A stretch of 64,000 nt of DNA from Sabulicella rubraurantiaca (GTDB taxonomy: Bacteria; Pseudomonadota; Alphaproteobacteria; Acetobacterales; Acetobacteraceae). Shown here one piece after another: positions 1 through 7,276 of the stretch; positions within the stretch are counted from its first letter, which is position 1; every line of letters begins with the position of its first letter. The stretch is taken from assembly GCF_017355885.1 (NCBI RefSeq), contig NZ_JAFEUU010000002.1, positions 1 through 64,000 of the forward strand. The letters run 5' to 3'. The position numbers and the translations under genes were made by a program. The notes beneath the pieces were generated by a model. It was not told the origin of the DNA. It was given only the letters and a program-made list of their open reading frames with translations, and searched no databases.

Positions 1-177
1 GGAAGCAATCTAAGAGCACCATCAGCGCCCGTCAACCACCTCAACCCCACCCCGCTTCCAGAACCCTCAGGAACCATCAGCGGCGTGGGGGGTATCTAGG
101 CCTCGCACGCAGAACTGTCAAACGGCTAAGATATGCAATGAGGGAATGCGACATTGATCCAAATGTCAGCGGCTTAG

Positions 178-897
178 CTATTGACCCTCGACGAAGCGCC
201 TGACGCCGTGGAGTCCCACCGCCTCGCCGATCGCGACATCCCGCCGGACCCGGTTTGCGATGCCCACGACCTGCCAGGCATCCCTGATCACCGCGAGCAA
301 GGGCGCCCCCGAGCTGCCGCGCGTGCCCGCACAATCATGGACGATCATGCCTCTCGCCATACCGAGGAACCGGCAGCCCACATCAGCCAGCAATTGTTCC
401 GGCCGATCCTGCTGGTATCCGCCCAGCGCGAGCTCCACCCCGGGCGGCACCGCATGGGCCCAGGCGGGAAGCACCGGCCCCGTCAGCGGCTCAGCGAGGA
501 GAAGGAGCGCCCAGTCGGAATCCGGTGGGCCGCTGGCATCAGGGCGATAACCTTCACCGGTCCGAAACCCGATGACGCGGCCATGGGCGGTGTACCGGCC
601 GCGCTCATAGGCCTGCAGGAAATGCACGGAGCCGGGTTGGACCAACTGGCCACTTCGAGGCGAGACGAGGCAATGCGCCGCGGTCAGGACCAGCCGCGGC
701 TCGACCAGCGTGCCGGTGCAACGTCCTCCCACCTCGGTCTGCACCCGTCCGATGGCACTCCAGGGCGCATGGCGCACATCCACGGGGCGGCGCGGATCGT
801 CCACCCGGACGCCAGGCAGGTCCTTGCGCGGCGGGGGGTATTGCGCAGCGGCGGGCGCGGCCAGAAGCAAAGCCAGCACCGCTGCCGCGATCCTCAA
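178..897 (-). CDS. Secreted trypsin-like serine protease (S1 family)
   Basis: A 239-residue exported chymotrypsin-fold peptidase, predicted to act in the periplasm or outside the cell. Residues 1-18 form a signal peptide ending in AAAQ. The catalytic triad is visible: His in TAAHC (about residue 74), Asp in DSDWALL (about 127) and Ser in GSSGAP (about 195). The start is a TTG whose first four bases (TTGA) contain the stop of the sir2 gene upstream, so the two are translationally coupled. It is the last gene of the minus-strand copper-related run. Substrate unknown; family assignment is firm, and a link to copper stress is only positional. Confidence 0.88.
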   Translation of the reverse strand: MRIAAAVLALLLAAPAAAQYPPPRKDLPGVRVDDPRRPVDVRHAPWSAIGRVQTEVGGRCTGTLVEPRLVLTAAHCLVSPRSGQLVQPGSVHFLQAYERGRYTAHGRVIGFRTGEGYRPDASGPPDSDWALLLLAEPLTGPVLPAWAHAVPPGVELALGGYQQDRPEQLLADVGCRFLGMARGMIVHDCAGTRGSSGAPLLAVIRDAWQVVGIANRVRRDVAIGEAVGLHGVRRFVEGQ

Positions 898-1583
898 GCC
901 AGCAATTCCTCGACAAGGAGCGGAAGTTCCCGCGTCGCCGGCCCCCGGCGCCCCTCGGCGAAGCTGCTGGCCATGGCGCTTCGCTCCGGATTGATCTCAA
1001 TCCCCCAGGCGCGCCGCGGGAGCATCCGCACGAAGCCTGCTGCGGGCCAGACCTGAGCGGAGGTGCCGATGGCGATGAACAGATCGCAGCCTTCCAACGC
1101 CGCCTCGATCTGCTCCATATGCAGAGGCGTCTCGCCAAACCAGACCACGTGCGGCCTGAGCCGGCCCTGGGTGCGACAGCTTGGGCAGGCGCTCTCGGAG
1201 GTGACAGGGCCCTCCCAGCGATCATCCGTCCCGCAGGCGAGACAGCGCACCCGCCGCAATTCGCCATGCATGTGCAGCAGCGCCTGACTGCCCGCGCGGT
1301 CGTGCAGGTCGTCCACGTTCTGCGTGACGAGCAGGAAGGAGCCCTTTCGCCACTCCCGCTCCAGCCGCACCAAGGCGTGGTGCGCGGCATTGGGCTCCAC
1401 CTCGTGCAGCTGGGCGCGGCGCGCATTGTAGAAGGACTGGACGCGCTCCGGGTCGGCGGCGAAGGCCTCGGGCGTTGCGACCTCCTCCAGATTCACCTGG
1501 GACCAAATGCCGCCCAGGTCCCGGAAGGTGGCAAGGCCGGATTCAGCGGAAATCCCCGCCCCCGTCAGGACGACGATGTTCAA
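894..1583 (-). CDS. cobB: NAD-dependent protein deacylase, Sir2 family
   Basis: Sirtuin that removes acetyl or other acyl groups from lysines, using NAD+. The 229-residue length is typical of bacterial CobB. Seen in order: the Rossmann motif GAGISAESG at residues 7-15, the TQNVD motif, the catalytic His in HMHGE, a four-cysteine zinc site (CLAC and CPSC pairs), and GTSAQVWPAA in the NAD-binding half. The start is TTG, overlapping the stop of the PCu(A)C gene as TTGA; no better start lies ahead of the conserved N-terminus. It sits between a copper chaperone gene and a protease gene, all in tight overlap, so co-expression is likely although no functional link is known. Confidence 0.92.
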   Translation of the reverse strand: MNIVVLTGAGISAESGLATFRDLGGIWSQVNLEEVATPEAFAADPERVQSFYNARRAQLHEVEPNAAHHALVRLEREWRKGSFLLVTQNVDDLHDRAGSQALLHMHGELRRVRCLACGTDDRWEGPVTSESACPSCRTQGRLRPHVVWFGETPLHMEQIEAALEGCDLFIAIGTSAQVWPAAGFVRMLPRRAWGIEINPERSAMASSFAEGRRGPATRELPLLVEELLA

Positions 1584-2029
1584 TGCCGTCCGTGCCCCCC
1601 GGGACCGCGCGCCCCGGCCGCCTGGACCTGGAGGCGCGCCTCTATCTCCCCCGCCCGCTCGAAGCGGAGCGTGACGGGAATTTGCTCCCCTGGTGAGAGC
1701 GGCCGCGCCAGGCCGTAGAGCATCAGGTGCAGCCCGCCGGGCCGCAGCGTGACCACTGTTCCAGGCTGGACCTCGACCGCCTCCACCGGGCGCATCCGCA
1801 TGACGTCGCCGTCGCGGATATGGTTGTGAAGCTCCACGCGCTGCGCCAGGGGGCTAGCAGCGCCGAGCAGACGGTCACCGGCGCCGGAGCGCAGGGTCAT
1901 ATAGCCTGCCCCGGTGGCCCCCTGCCCCGCGGCGCGCGTCCAGGCCTCCTCCACCGTGACGGCAGGCTGCGCGAGGGCGCCCTCTATTGGAACAGCGGCA
2001 AGCAGGGCAAGGAACAAGCGACGCGTCAT
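1580..2029 (-). CDS. Periplasmic copper chaperone PCu(A)C
   Basis: Exported Cu(I) chaperone of 149 residues, from the family that delivers copper to the CuA/CuB centres of cytochrome c oxidase. A signal peptide covers about residues 1-20 (cleavage after ALAQ). The family's metal ligands are recognisable as His in ELHNH, Met in MRMRP and the HLM motif near residue 101. A C-terminal GPGGHGRH tail adds two histidines. The ATG overlaps the stop of the preceding small-protein gene by one base. The TonB receptor, DUF1775 and DUF2946 genes upstream place it in a copper uptake or oxidase-assembly operon. Regulation is not visible in the sequence. Confidence 0.9.
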   Translation of the reverse strand: MTRRLFLALLAAVPIEGALAQPAVTVEEAWTRAAGQGATGAGYMTLRSGAGDRLLGAASPLAQRVELHNHIRDGDVMRMRPVEAVEVQPGTVVTLRPGGLHLMLYGLARPLSPGEQIPVTLRFERAGEIEARLQVQAAGARGPGGHGRH

Positions 2030-2349
2030 TACGATTCATCCTTCTGGGCAGTATTCTGGGCGCGGGCGGCACGGGCCTCAATACGCCCGGCGTCGCGCGC
2101 CAGCAGGGCAGCGGCACGCGCCGCCGCCACGGGGTCGCCCTCGGCGCAAAGCCGTTCCAGCCGCGCGAGGCTGGCTGCCAGGGATTGCGCCTCGGCGGCG
2201 CTGGCACGCGGCCTAGCCGTCTCGATCGCCTCCGCGGCGCCGGCGGTGGCGCCGCGGCAGATCTCCGTCATCGCGGCTTCCATCTCCGCCGGGTCGCAGG
2301 CCAAGGCGACGGGCGCGGCCAGGAGGCACGCGGCAAGAAGGGCGCGCAT
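2029..2349 (-). CDS. Small exported Cys/Met-containing protein of copper operon
   Basis: A 106-residue protein of unrecognised family. A hydrophobic signal sequence (about residues 1-17) ends directly before Cys18, so it may be a periplasmic protein or, less likely, a lipoprotein (the lipobox is weak). The mature part begins with a C-x4-M-x3-M-x3-C pattern, a plausible soft-metal site, and has a third Cys in the centre. The rest is Ala/Arg/Glu-rich and predicted helical. I chose the ATG; a GTG one codon upstream is possible. It overlaps both neighbours, DUF1775 and PCu(A)C, by one base, which argues that it is a real, coupled member of the operon. Copper binding is inference. Confidence 0.75.
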   Translation of the reverse strand: MRALLAACLLAAPVALACDPAEMEAAMTEICRGATAGAAEAIETARPRASAAEAQSLAASLARLERLCAEGDPVAAARAAALLARDAGRIEARAARAQNTAQKDES

Positions 2350-2828
2350 CACCAGGGCACCAGCCGCAAGGTCGCGGCGGGCTGCCGGCTTCCGGCCTCC
2401 CCCGACCAGTCGTGACGGATACCGCCGGTGCAGATCTTGGCGACGGCGAAGCGCAGCACTTCGCCGGACCGGTCAGGAGTGCGGATCATCATGACGAACT
2501 CCTCGTAATAGGCATCGGAAAGAGGGCCGCCACGCCAGGCGATCGTCGCCGGCGCTTCGCGCACCAGTCCGTGGGCGGTCGGCACGGGTCGCGCCAGCGG
2601 GCGGGTCTCAATGGCAGTCTCCCAGCCCGGCTTGGGCATGGGACGCGCGGAGGGCACGTCCTCCGGAAGCGTGACCTCGATGGCGGTGGTGGGCTGGCCG
2701 GCGCAGCCATGCGGAACCGCGAAGGCGATGCGCGCATAGGACTGGGCGGGCACTTCGGGCGGCTGGACCGTGACATGGGCCGCGGCAGGCAGCGCGGCGA
2801 AGCCGAGCAGGGCGGTGAGGATCCTCAT
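2349..2828 (-). CDS. YcnI-like copper-binding protein (DUF1775)
   Basis: Exported 159-residue protein of the YcnI/DUF1775 family, known from Bacillus YcnI to bind Cu(II) through the histidine left at the mature N-terminus. Here the signal peptide ends in PAAAH, so cleavage would expose His followed by VTVQPPEVP, as in the family. Other conserved elements are a Tyr-Ala-Arg-Ile stretch, FAVPHGC and the terminal half containing HDWSGEAG. The ATG lies 13 bases after the TonB-receptor stop; longer in-frame starts would run into that gene. Role inferred: copper handling in the periplasm with the adjacent receptor and PCu(A)C. Confidence 0.88.
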   Translation of the reverse strand: MRILTALLGFAALPAAAHVTVQPPEVPAQSYARIAFAVPHGCAGQPTTAIEVTLPEDVPSARPMPKPGWETAIETRPLARPVPTAHGLVREAPATIAWRGGPLSDAYYEEFVMMIRTPDRSGEVLRFAVAKICTGGIRHDWSGEAGSRQPAATLRLVPW

Positions 2829-2841
2829 GGCAGGGATTCCT

Positions 2842-4878
2842 TCAGAAGCGCAGCCGAACGCCAGCATAGGCCGCACGGCCCGTCCCGGGTTCATAAAGTG
2901 CGGGGTTGCCCGTCGCGCGGGTTGTGACCGAGGCGCTGGAAATGTAGCGGCGGTCGGCGAGGTTGCGCGCCTCGAGGAAGGCGGAAAGCCGGCCATCGAG
3001 GAAATCCGCCCCAGCGCGCAGGCCGATCAGCGCATAGCTGTTCGTCCGCGTGGTGTTCGCGTTGTCCACGAAGAATCCCTCAGGCACGTATTCCAGGTTC
3101 GGCGCGATCCAGGCGCCGGAGCCATGGCGGTAGCGAAGTTCGGCCCGCAGCAGGTGCCGCGGCGCGCCGGGAAGCTGGTTGTCGCCGAAGCTCCGGTCGC
3201 CGTCGAATCGGAAATCGCTGAAGGCATAGGCGGCCCGCAGCGAGACCGCGTCGCCCTCCACCGCCACGTTCCGCGCCGCGGTCCAGCGTCCGGCCAGTTC
3301 GACGCCCTGATGGATGGTCCGGTCCGCGTTCTGCGCGAAGGAGGAGCCTTGGGTGGGGCCCTGGAAGAGCTGGATCTCCTTGCGGATCCAGGCGCGGTAG
3401 AGCGTCGCCTCGAAGTCGAGGGGACCGGCGATGCCCCGCGCGCCCACCTCCAGCGTCGTAGCGCGCTGGTCCTTCACCAGGGCGAAGCCGCCGAGCGGAA
3501 CCAGGGCGACGAGGTCCGACAAGGTCGGCGGCTCGGTGGACCATGTCACGTTGCCGAAGAGCTGCAGCGTGTCCGTTGCCTGCCACAGCAGCCCGGCGCG
3601 CGGATTGATGAAACTGGTTCGCAGTGAGCCGCCAAGGGCCGGGTTCAGCCGGTTGTCCGATTGCCGCACCGCCTGCCCACCGGAGACCCCGGCGACGAGC
3701 GCAAGGTGCGGCAGGATGTAGAGGCTGTTCTCGGCATAGGCGTCCAGCGTCTGGGCCCTGTCGCGGGCAGAGAAAGTCTGTGCACCCCGCAACCCCGCGA
3801 GGTTCACGAAGCGCCGGTTGTCGTTGGTCCCGGCGGCGAAATTCACCCCTGCGACCAGACGGTTCCGGAACGCGCCCAACGTCCCGTCCCAGGTGATGCG
3901 ACCGAAAGCGTTGAAGTCGTTGGTCCGGTTGTCGACGTACTGAAAGATCGGATGGTCGAGCTGCCGCGTCACCCAGGATCCGCCGAACTCCAGCACCGTG
4001 CCGGGCGCCACCCGCACCGCCGTGCGCGTGCCGAGGCGATAGCTCTCGATGTTGCGCTGGTAGTTGAGGGCGAGGTTGGTGGCGTTGGCGCGCCGCGGCG
4101 TTTGCAGGGCCTCGGAACGGGTGACGGTGCCGGGGATCTGCTGCGCGATGGCGTTGTAGGCGAGGAAGATCCGCGTCTCCGCATTGTCGGACCAGCGATA
4201 GGCGGCATTCGCGTTCATCCGGCCGCTATCGGACTTCGAGTGCTGGCGGAACCCGTCCTCCCGCCGCATCGTTCCGCTGACCCAGCCATCGACCGGCCCT
4301 GAAGAGGCTCCATAGGCGATTTGCCCGCGCAGCATCCCGAAGGAGCCGCCCTCGAAGCGCAGGAGGCCGCCCGGCAGGTCGCGGCCCGTCGGCGTCACGA
4401 AGTTGATGGCGCCGCCCAGGGTGTTGGCGCCCAGAGCGAAGGCGTTGCCGCCGCGCAGCACCTCGACGCGCTGGAAGACAAGCGGGTCCAGCTCCGCGAA
4501 ATCACCGGAGCCGTCGGCCTGGTTTACCGGCACGCCGTCCTGGTAGAGCCGCACGCCGCGCAGGTGGAAGTTCCGCGCGAGGCCGGAGCCTCGGATGGAG
4601 AGCCGCGAATCCTCGCCCCATTTCGGCTGCGCGAAGACCCCGGGCACCCATTCGGTCATGTCGCGCAGCGTGGTCGTCCCCGGCCGTTCCAGGAACTCGG
4701 AGGCGGGCACCACCGTGTTGGCGCCGGGCGAGAGGCGGAGGCGGATCTCCGCTTCCTCGTTCGTCGGGACGGTCAGGCGCGGCGCGATGCCGGTGACGAT
4801 GGTTTCGGGCAGCTGGTACTGGGCGGCCGCAGGCACCGCCAGGAAGAGCAGCGGCAGGGCCGCGCGCAGGGTTGGCAA
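2842..4878 (-). CDS. TonB-dependent outer-membrane receptor, probable copper
   Basis: A 678-residue outer-membrane receptor: signal peptide (about residues 1-20, ending PAAAQ), a TonB-box-like ETIVTG segment, a plug domain (about 50-160, with GSGLARNFHLRG and LGGAINFVTP) and a 22-strand-type barrel finishing in the aromatic GVRLRF end. The size suits siderophore or metal receptors. No ATG exists in frame: a TGA lies two codons upstream of the TTG used here, so TTG is the only sensible start. The substrate cannot be read from the sequence; copper is inferred from DUF2946 upstream and YcnI/PCu(A)C downstream, an arrangement reminiscent of OprC-type copper receptors. Confidence 0.85.
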   Translation of the reverse strand: MPTLRAALPLLFLAVPAAAQYQLPETIVTGIAPRLTVPTNEEAEIRLRLSPGANTVVPASEFLERPGTTTLRDMTEWVPGVFAQPKWGEDSRLSIRGSGLARNFHLRGVRLYQDGVPVNQADGSGDFAELDPLVFQRVEVLRGGNAFALGANTLGGAINFVTPTGRDLPGGLLRFEGGSFGMLRGQIAYGASSGPVDGWVSGTMRREDGFRQHSKSDSGRMNANAAYRWSDNAETRIFLAYNAIAQQIPGTVTRSEALQTPRRANATNLALNYQRNIESYRLGTRTAVRVAPGTVLEFGGSWVTRQLDHPIFQYVDNRTNDFNAFGRITWDGTLGAFRNRLVAGVNFAAGTNDNRRFVNLAGLRGAQTFSARDRAQTLDAYAENSLYILPHLALVAGVSGGQAVRQSDNRLNPALGGSLRTSFINPRAGLLWQATDTLQLFGNVTWSTEPPTLSDLVALVPLGGFALVKDQRATTLEVGARGIAGPLDFEATLYRAWIRKEIQLFQGPTQGSSFAQNADRTIHQGVELAGRWTAARNVAVEGDAVSLRAAYAFSDFRFDGDRSFGDNQLPGAPRHLLRAELRYRHGSGAWIAPNLEYVPEGFFVDNANTTRTNSYALIGLRAGADFLDGRLSAFLEARNLADRRYISSASVTTRATGNPALYEPGTGRAAYAGVRLRF

Positions 4879-4944
4879 GCTTCAGGGTCCATCAACATGA
4901 GCGCAGTTCGGCCCGCGCACGAGGACGCAGGCCGGCTTCGGCGT

Positions 4945-5307
4945 TCAGGTGATGGCGGGTGGGGCGCGGGAGCCGAGCGGGGGCGCGCGGGCGCGCGCGA
5001 TGGGCGCTGCGAAGGAGGAGATCGGCTCGAAACGCGGCGCGACGTAGAGGACGGGCCGCCAGACAGAGGGCGGCGCCGGCAGCGAGACGGCAGGCAGGTC
5101 GGCGCAGACCGCGCAGATCCCGGACCCGGTCTTCGCCTCGTCATGATCGCCGAGGTCGAGCATCCGCATGCCCTCGGCCGTGCAGATCTCGACCAGAAGC
5201 GCCGGATCGCCCGCCATCGAGCGCAGGCAATGCGCCATCGCGACACCCGACTGAAGGAACAGCAGGGCGGCGAGCAGGCGCAGCAGAGGCTTGCGGAGGC
5301 GGGCCAC
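4945..5307 (-). CDS. DUF2946 family protein
   Basis: A 120-residue protein with an N-terminal hydrophobic segment (about residues 7-25) followed by His-Cys, then the DUF2946 signatures: EICTAEGMRMLDLG and CAVC. Such proteins sit next to TonB receptors and copper genes in many proteobacteria; their function is unknown, but the conserved Cys and His suggest copper or redox involvement. The start is GTG; the first ATG would remove the membrane segment. The C-terminal 30 residues are Pro/Ala/Arg-rich and look disordered. It is the first gene of the minus-strand copper operon, 66 bases ahead of the TonB receptor. Confidence 0.75.
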   Translation of the reverse strand: MARLRKPLLRLLAALLFLQSGVAMAHCLRSMAGDPALLVEICTAEGMRMLDLGDHDEAKTGSGICAVCADLPAVSLPAPPSVWRPVLYVAPRFEPISSFAAPIARARAPPLGSRAPPAIT

Positions 5308-5331
5308 GAACCCGCCTTACCGGATGGGTCC

Positions 5332-5868
5332 TCAGGCGGCCAGGGGGTAGTCCGCCTCCGGCGTGTAGACCGCCTGCTCCTTGCCCAGCTGCGAGGAGAA
5401 GAGGGTGAAGTGCTCCACCGTCACCGGCTCGCAGCGGAACAGGCTGTGGGTCTGGAGGAAATCGACCAGCTTCGGCACCGGAACCGCTTCCGCGCGACCC
5501 AGCGTGACATGCGGCGCGAAGCGGCGCTTCTCGGCCGGGAAGCCGGCGCGTTGCAGGGCCGTCTCGATCTTGGACTGGAGGTGCGAAAGCCCCGGCGTCC
5601 GCTCCGCCGTGACGTGCAGGGAATGGACCCGCCCCGCCTTCTCGAAGGTGCCCAGTCCCGCCAAGCGAAGCTCGAAGGGCTTGGCTCGGATCGCGGCCAG
5701 GGCCTCATCCACCTCTTCGGCCCGGTGCGCCGGGGTCTCGCCGATGAAGCGCAGCGTCAGGTGGTAATTGGCCGGTGGAACCCAGCGCATCCCCGGCAGG
5801 CCGCCAGCAAGCCCCGCAAGCCCGTCCCTCACGTCTTCCGGGAGGTCCAAGGCGACAAAGAGACGCAT
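5332..5868 (-). CDS. thpR: RNA 2',3'-cyclic phosphodiesterase
   Basis: Cytoplasmic 2H-phosphoesterase (formerly LigT/2'-5' RNA ligase) of 178 residues that opens 2',3'-cyclic phosphates on RNA ends. Both catalytic HxT motifs are present: HLTLRFIGE near residue 40 and HVTLGR near residue 121. The N-terminus MRLFVALDLPEDV is typical. It is followed by tesA on the same strand 30 bases downstream, and lies 24 bases beyond the DUF2946 start in the opposite gene order, so it may belong to its own transcript. Assignment is firm. Confidence 0.92.
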   Translation of the reverse strand: MRLFVALDLPEDVRDGLAGLAGGLPGMRWVPPANYHLTLRFIGETPAHRAEEVDEALAAIRAKPFELRLAGLGTFEKAGRVHSLHVTAERTPGLSHLQSKIETALQRAGFPAEKRRFAPHVTLGRAEAVPVPKLVDFLQTHSLFRCEPVTVEHFTLFSSQLGKEQAVYTPEADYPLAA

Positions 5869-5898
5869 GACCGAGACCCCCTTCCCGATTCCCCTGCC

Positions 5899-6567
5899 CT
5901 ATCCTGCGGGCGGCGTGGCGGCACGGTCCAGAAGTTCCTCAACCTGCGGCAGAATCGTCCGGACCATGCGGTCAACGCCCTGGGCATTGGGGTGGATGCC
6001 GTCGGCCTGGTTCAGGGCGCGCTCGCCGGCCACGCCCTCCAGGAAGAAGGGCATGAAGATCACGTTCCGCCGTTCCGCCGCACGGGCGAAGACCGCCTGG
6101 AATTCGCGCCCATACTCGGCGCCGAGGTTGGGCGGGGCATACATGCCGGCGAGCAGCACCGGGATGCGCCGCGCCTCCAGCCGGTCCAGGATGGTGTCGA
6201 GCGCAGCCGCCATGCGAGGCACCGGCAGGCCGCGCAGCCCATCATTCGCGCCCAGCGCCACGATCGCCGCGCGCGGATTCTCGGCCAGGAGCCAGTCGAG
6301 GCGCGAGGCGCCGCCAGCCATGGTGTCCCCCGACACGCCGCCATTGACGACCCGCACGTTGCGGCCCCGCTGGCGCAGCGCCGCTTCCAGCCGGGGCACG
6401 AAGCCCTGGCCCTGCGGCAGGCCGTAGCCGGCCGTCAGGCTGTCGCCCAGGGCGAGCAAGGTCATCTGCCCGCCCCCTTGCGCCAAGGCCGGCGCACCCA
6501 TCATTCCCATTCCGGCCAGGATTCCAGTCTTTCGCAGCGCAGCGCGCCGACCATATGAACGTCCCAT
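5899..6567 (-). CDS. tesA: Exported SGNH arylesterase / thioesterase TesA
   Basis: Periplasmic GDSL-type hydrolase (TesA/arylesterase), 222 residues. An N-terminal leader (about 1-30, with an Arg-Arg pair and APALAQG) is followed by block [11 protein letters not shown] with the nucleophile Ser, block II Gly (NGGVSGDT), block [11 protein letters not shown] and the late D-x2-H as DGIHP. The ATG at the divergent junction overlaps the ATG of ybbA on the other strand within CCATGG. E. coli has the same tesA / ybbA-ybbP divergent order, which supports the assignment. Promoter elements of each gene must lie inside the other's coding region, or one true start is further downstream. Confidence 0.9.
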   Translation of the reverse strand: MGRSYGRRAALRKTGILAGMGMMGAPALAQGGGQMTLLALGDSLTAGYGLPQGQGFVPRLEAALRQRGRNVRVVNGGVSGDTMAGGASRLDWLLAENPRAAIVALGANDGLRGLPVPRMAAALDTILDRLEARRIPVLLAGMYAPPNLGAEYGREFQAVFARAAERRNVIFMPFFLEGVAGERALNQADGIHPNAQGVDRMVRTILPQVEELLDRAATPPAG

Positions 6568-7276
6568 GGACAATCCAGACACCCCGCTGATCGCAGCGCG
6601 CGACCTTTCCTTCGAGGTGGGGGCGGCCGCACAGCGGGTCAACATCCTCAAGGGCGTCTCGCTGCGCGTGGATCGCGGCGAGGCGGTGGGGATCGTCGGC
6701 CCCAGCGGCTCGGGCAAGACGTCGCTGCTCATGCTGTTGGCGGGGCTGGAGCGAGCCACCGGTGGCTCGCTGCGCGTCGCGGGGCAGGACCTCTCGGCGA
6801 TGGACGAGGAGGCGCTGGCCCGCTTCCGGCGCGACCAGGTCGGCATCGTCTTCCAGGCCTTCCACCTGATCCCGACCATGACGGCGCTGGAGAACGTGGC
6901 CATCCCGCTGGAGTTCGCCGGACGGAATGATGCCTTCGCCCGGGCAGAGGAGGCGCTGCGCCTCGTCGGGCTTGGCCGCCGGCTCGGGCACTACCCCGGC
7001 CAGCTTTCGGGCGGCGAGCAGCAGCGCGTCGCCGTGGCCCGCGCCTTCGTGGCGGCACCGAGCCTCCTTCTCGCTGACGAGCCGACCGGCAATCTGGACC
7101 GCGCCACCGGGACGCAGGTGATGGATTTGCTCTTCGGCCTGCGCGAGCGGCACGGCACAACGCTGGTCCTGATCACCCATGACCCGGCGCTGGCGGCACG
7201 CTGCCCCAGGCAGCTTCGCATCGAGGATGGGCGCATCGCCGCCGATTCCGCTGCCGTGAAGGTGGCGGCGGAATGA
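6566..7276 (+). CDS. ybbA: ABC transporter ATP-binding protein, YbbA-like
   Basis: A 236-residue ATPase of the LolD/MacB (MJ0796) class. Walker [10 protein letters not shown] is near residue 50, the Q-loop near VFQAFHLIP, the ABC signature LSGGEQQR near residue 150, Walker [13 protein letters not shown], and the H-loop His in LITHDP. It pairs with the permease downstream through an ATGA overlap. In this family the complex usually works mechanically on envelope lipids or lipoproteins rather than as a pump; the exact substrate of YbbAP is unknown. The first ATG overlaps the divergent tesA ATG. Confidence 0.92.
   Translation: MDNPDTPLIAARDLSFEVGAAAQRVNILKGVSLRVDRGEAVGIVGPSGSGKTSLLMLLAGLERATGGSLRVAGQDLSAMDEEALARFRRDQVGIVFQAFHLIPTMTALENVAIPLEFAGRNDAFARAEEALRLVGLGRRLGHYPGQLSGGEQQRVAVARAFVAAPSLLLADEPTGNLDRATGTQVMDLLFGLRERHGTTLVLITHDPALAARCPRQLRIEDGRIAADSAAVKVAAE

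Noticed and set aside
1-177. Possible end of a gene at the left edge
   Set aside because: Frame 1 is open only to a TAG at 97-99 and gives no recognisable sequence; the stretch is otherwise featureless, with a short ACCATCAGCG direct repeat.
4321-6558. Open frame of about 745 codons antisense to the TonB receptor, DUF2946, thpR and tesA
   Set aside because: It crosses four clear genes on the other strand and has no recognisable domain.
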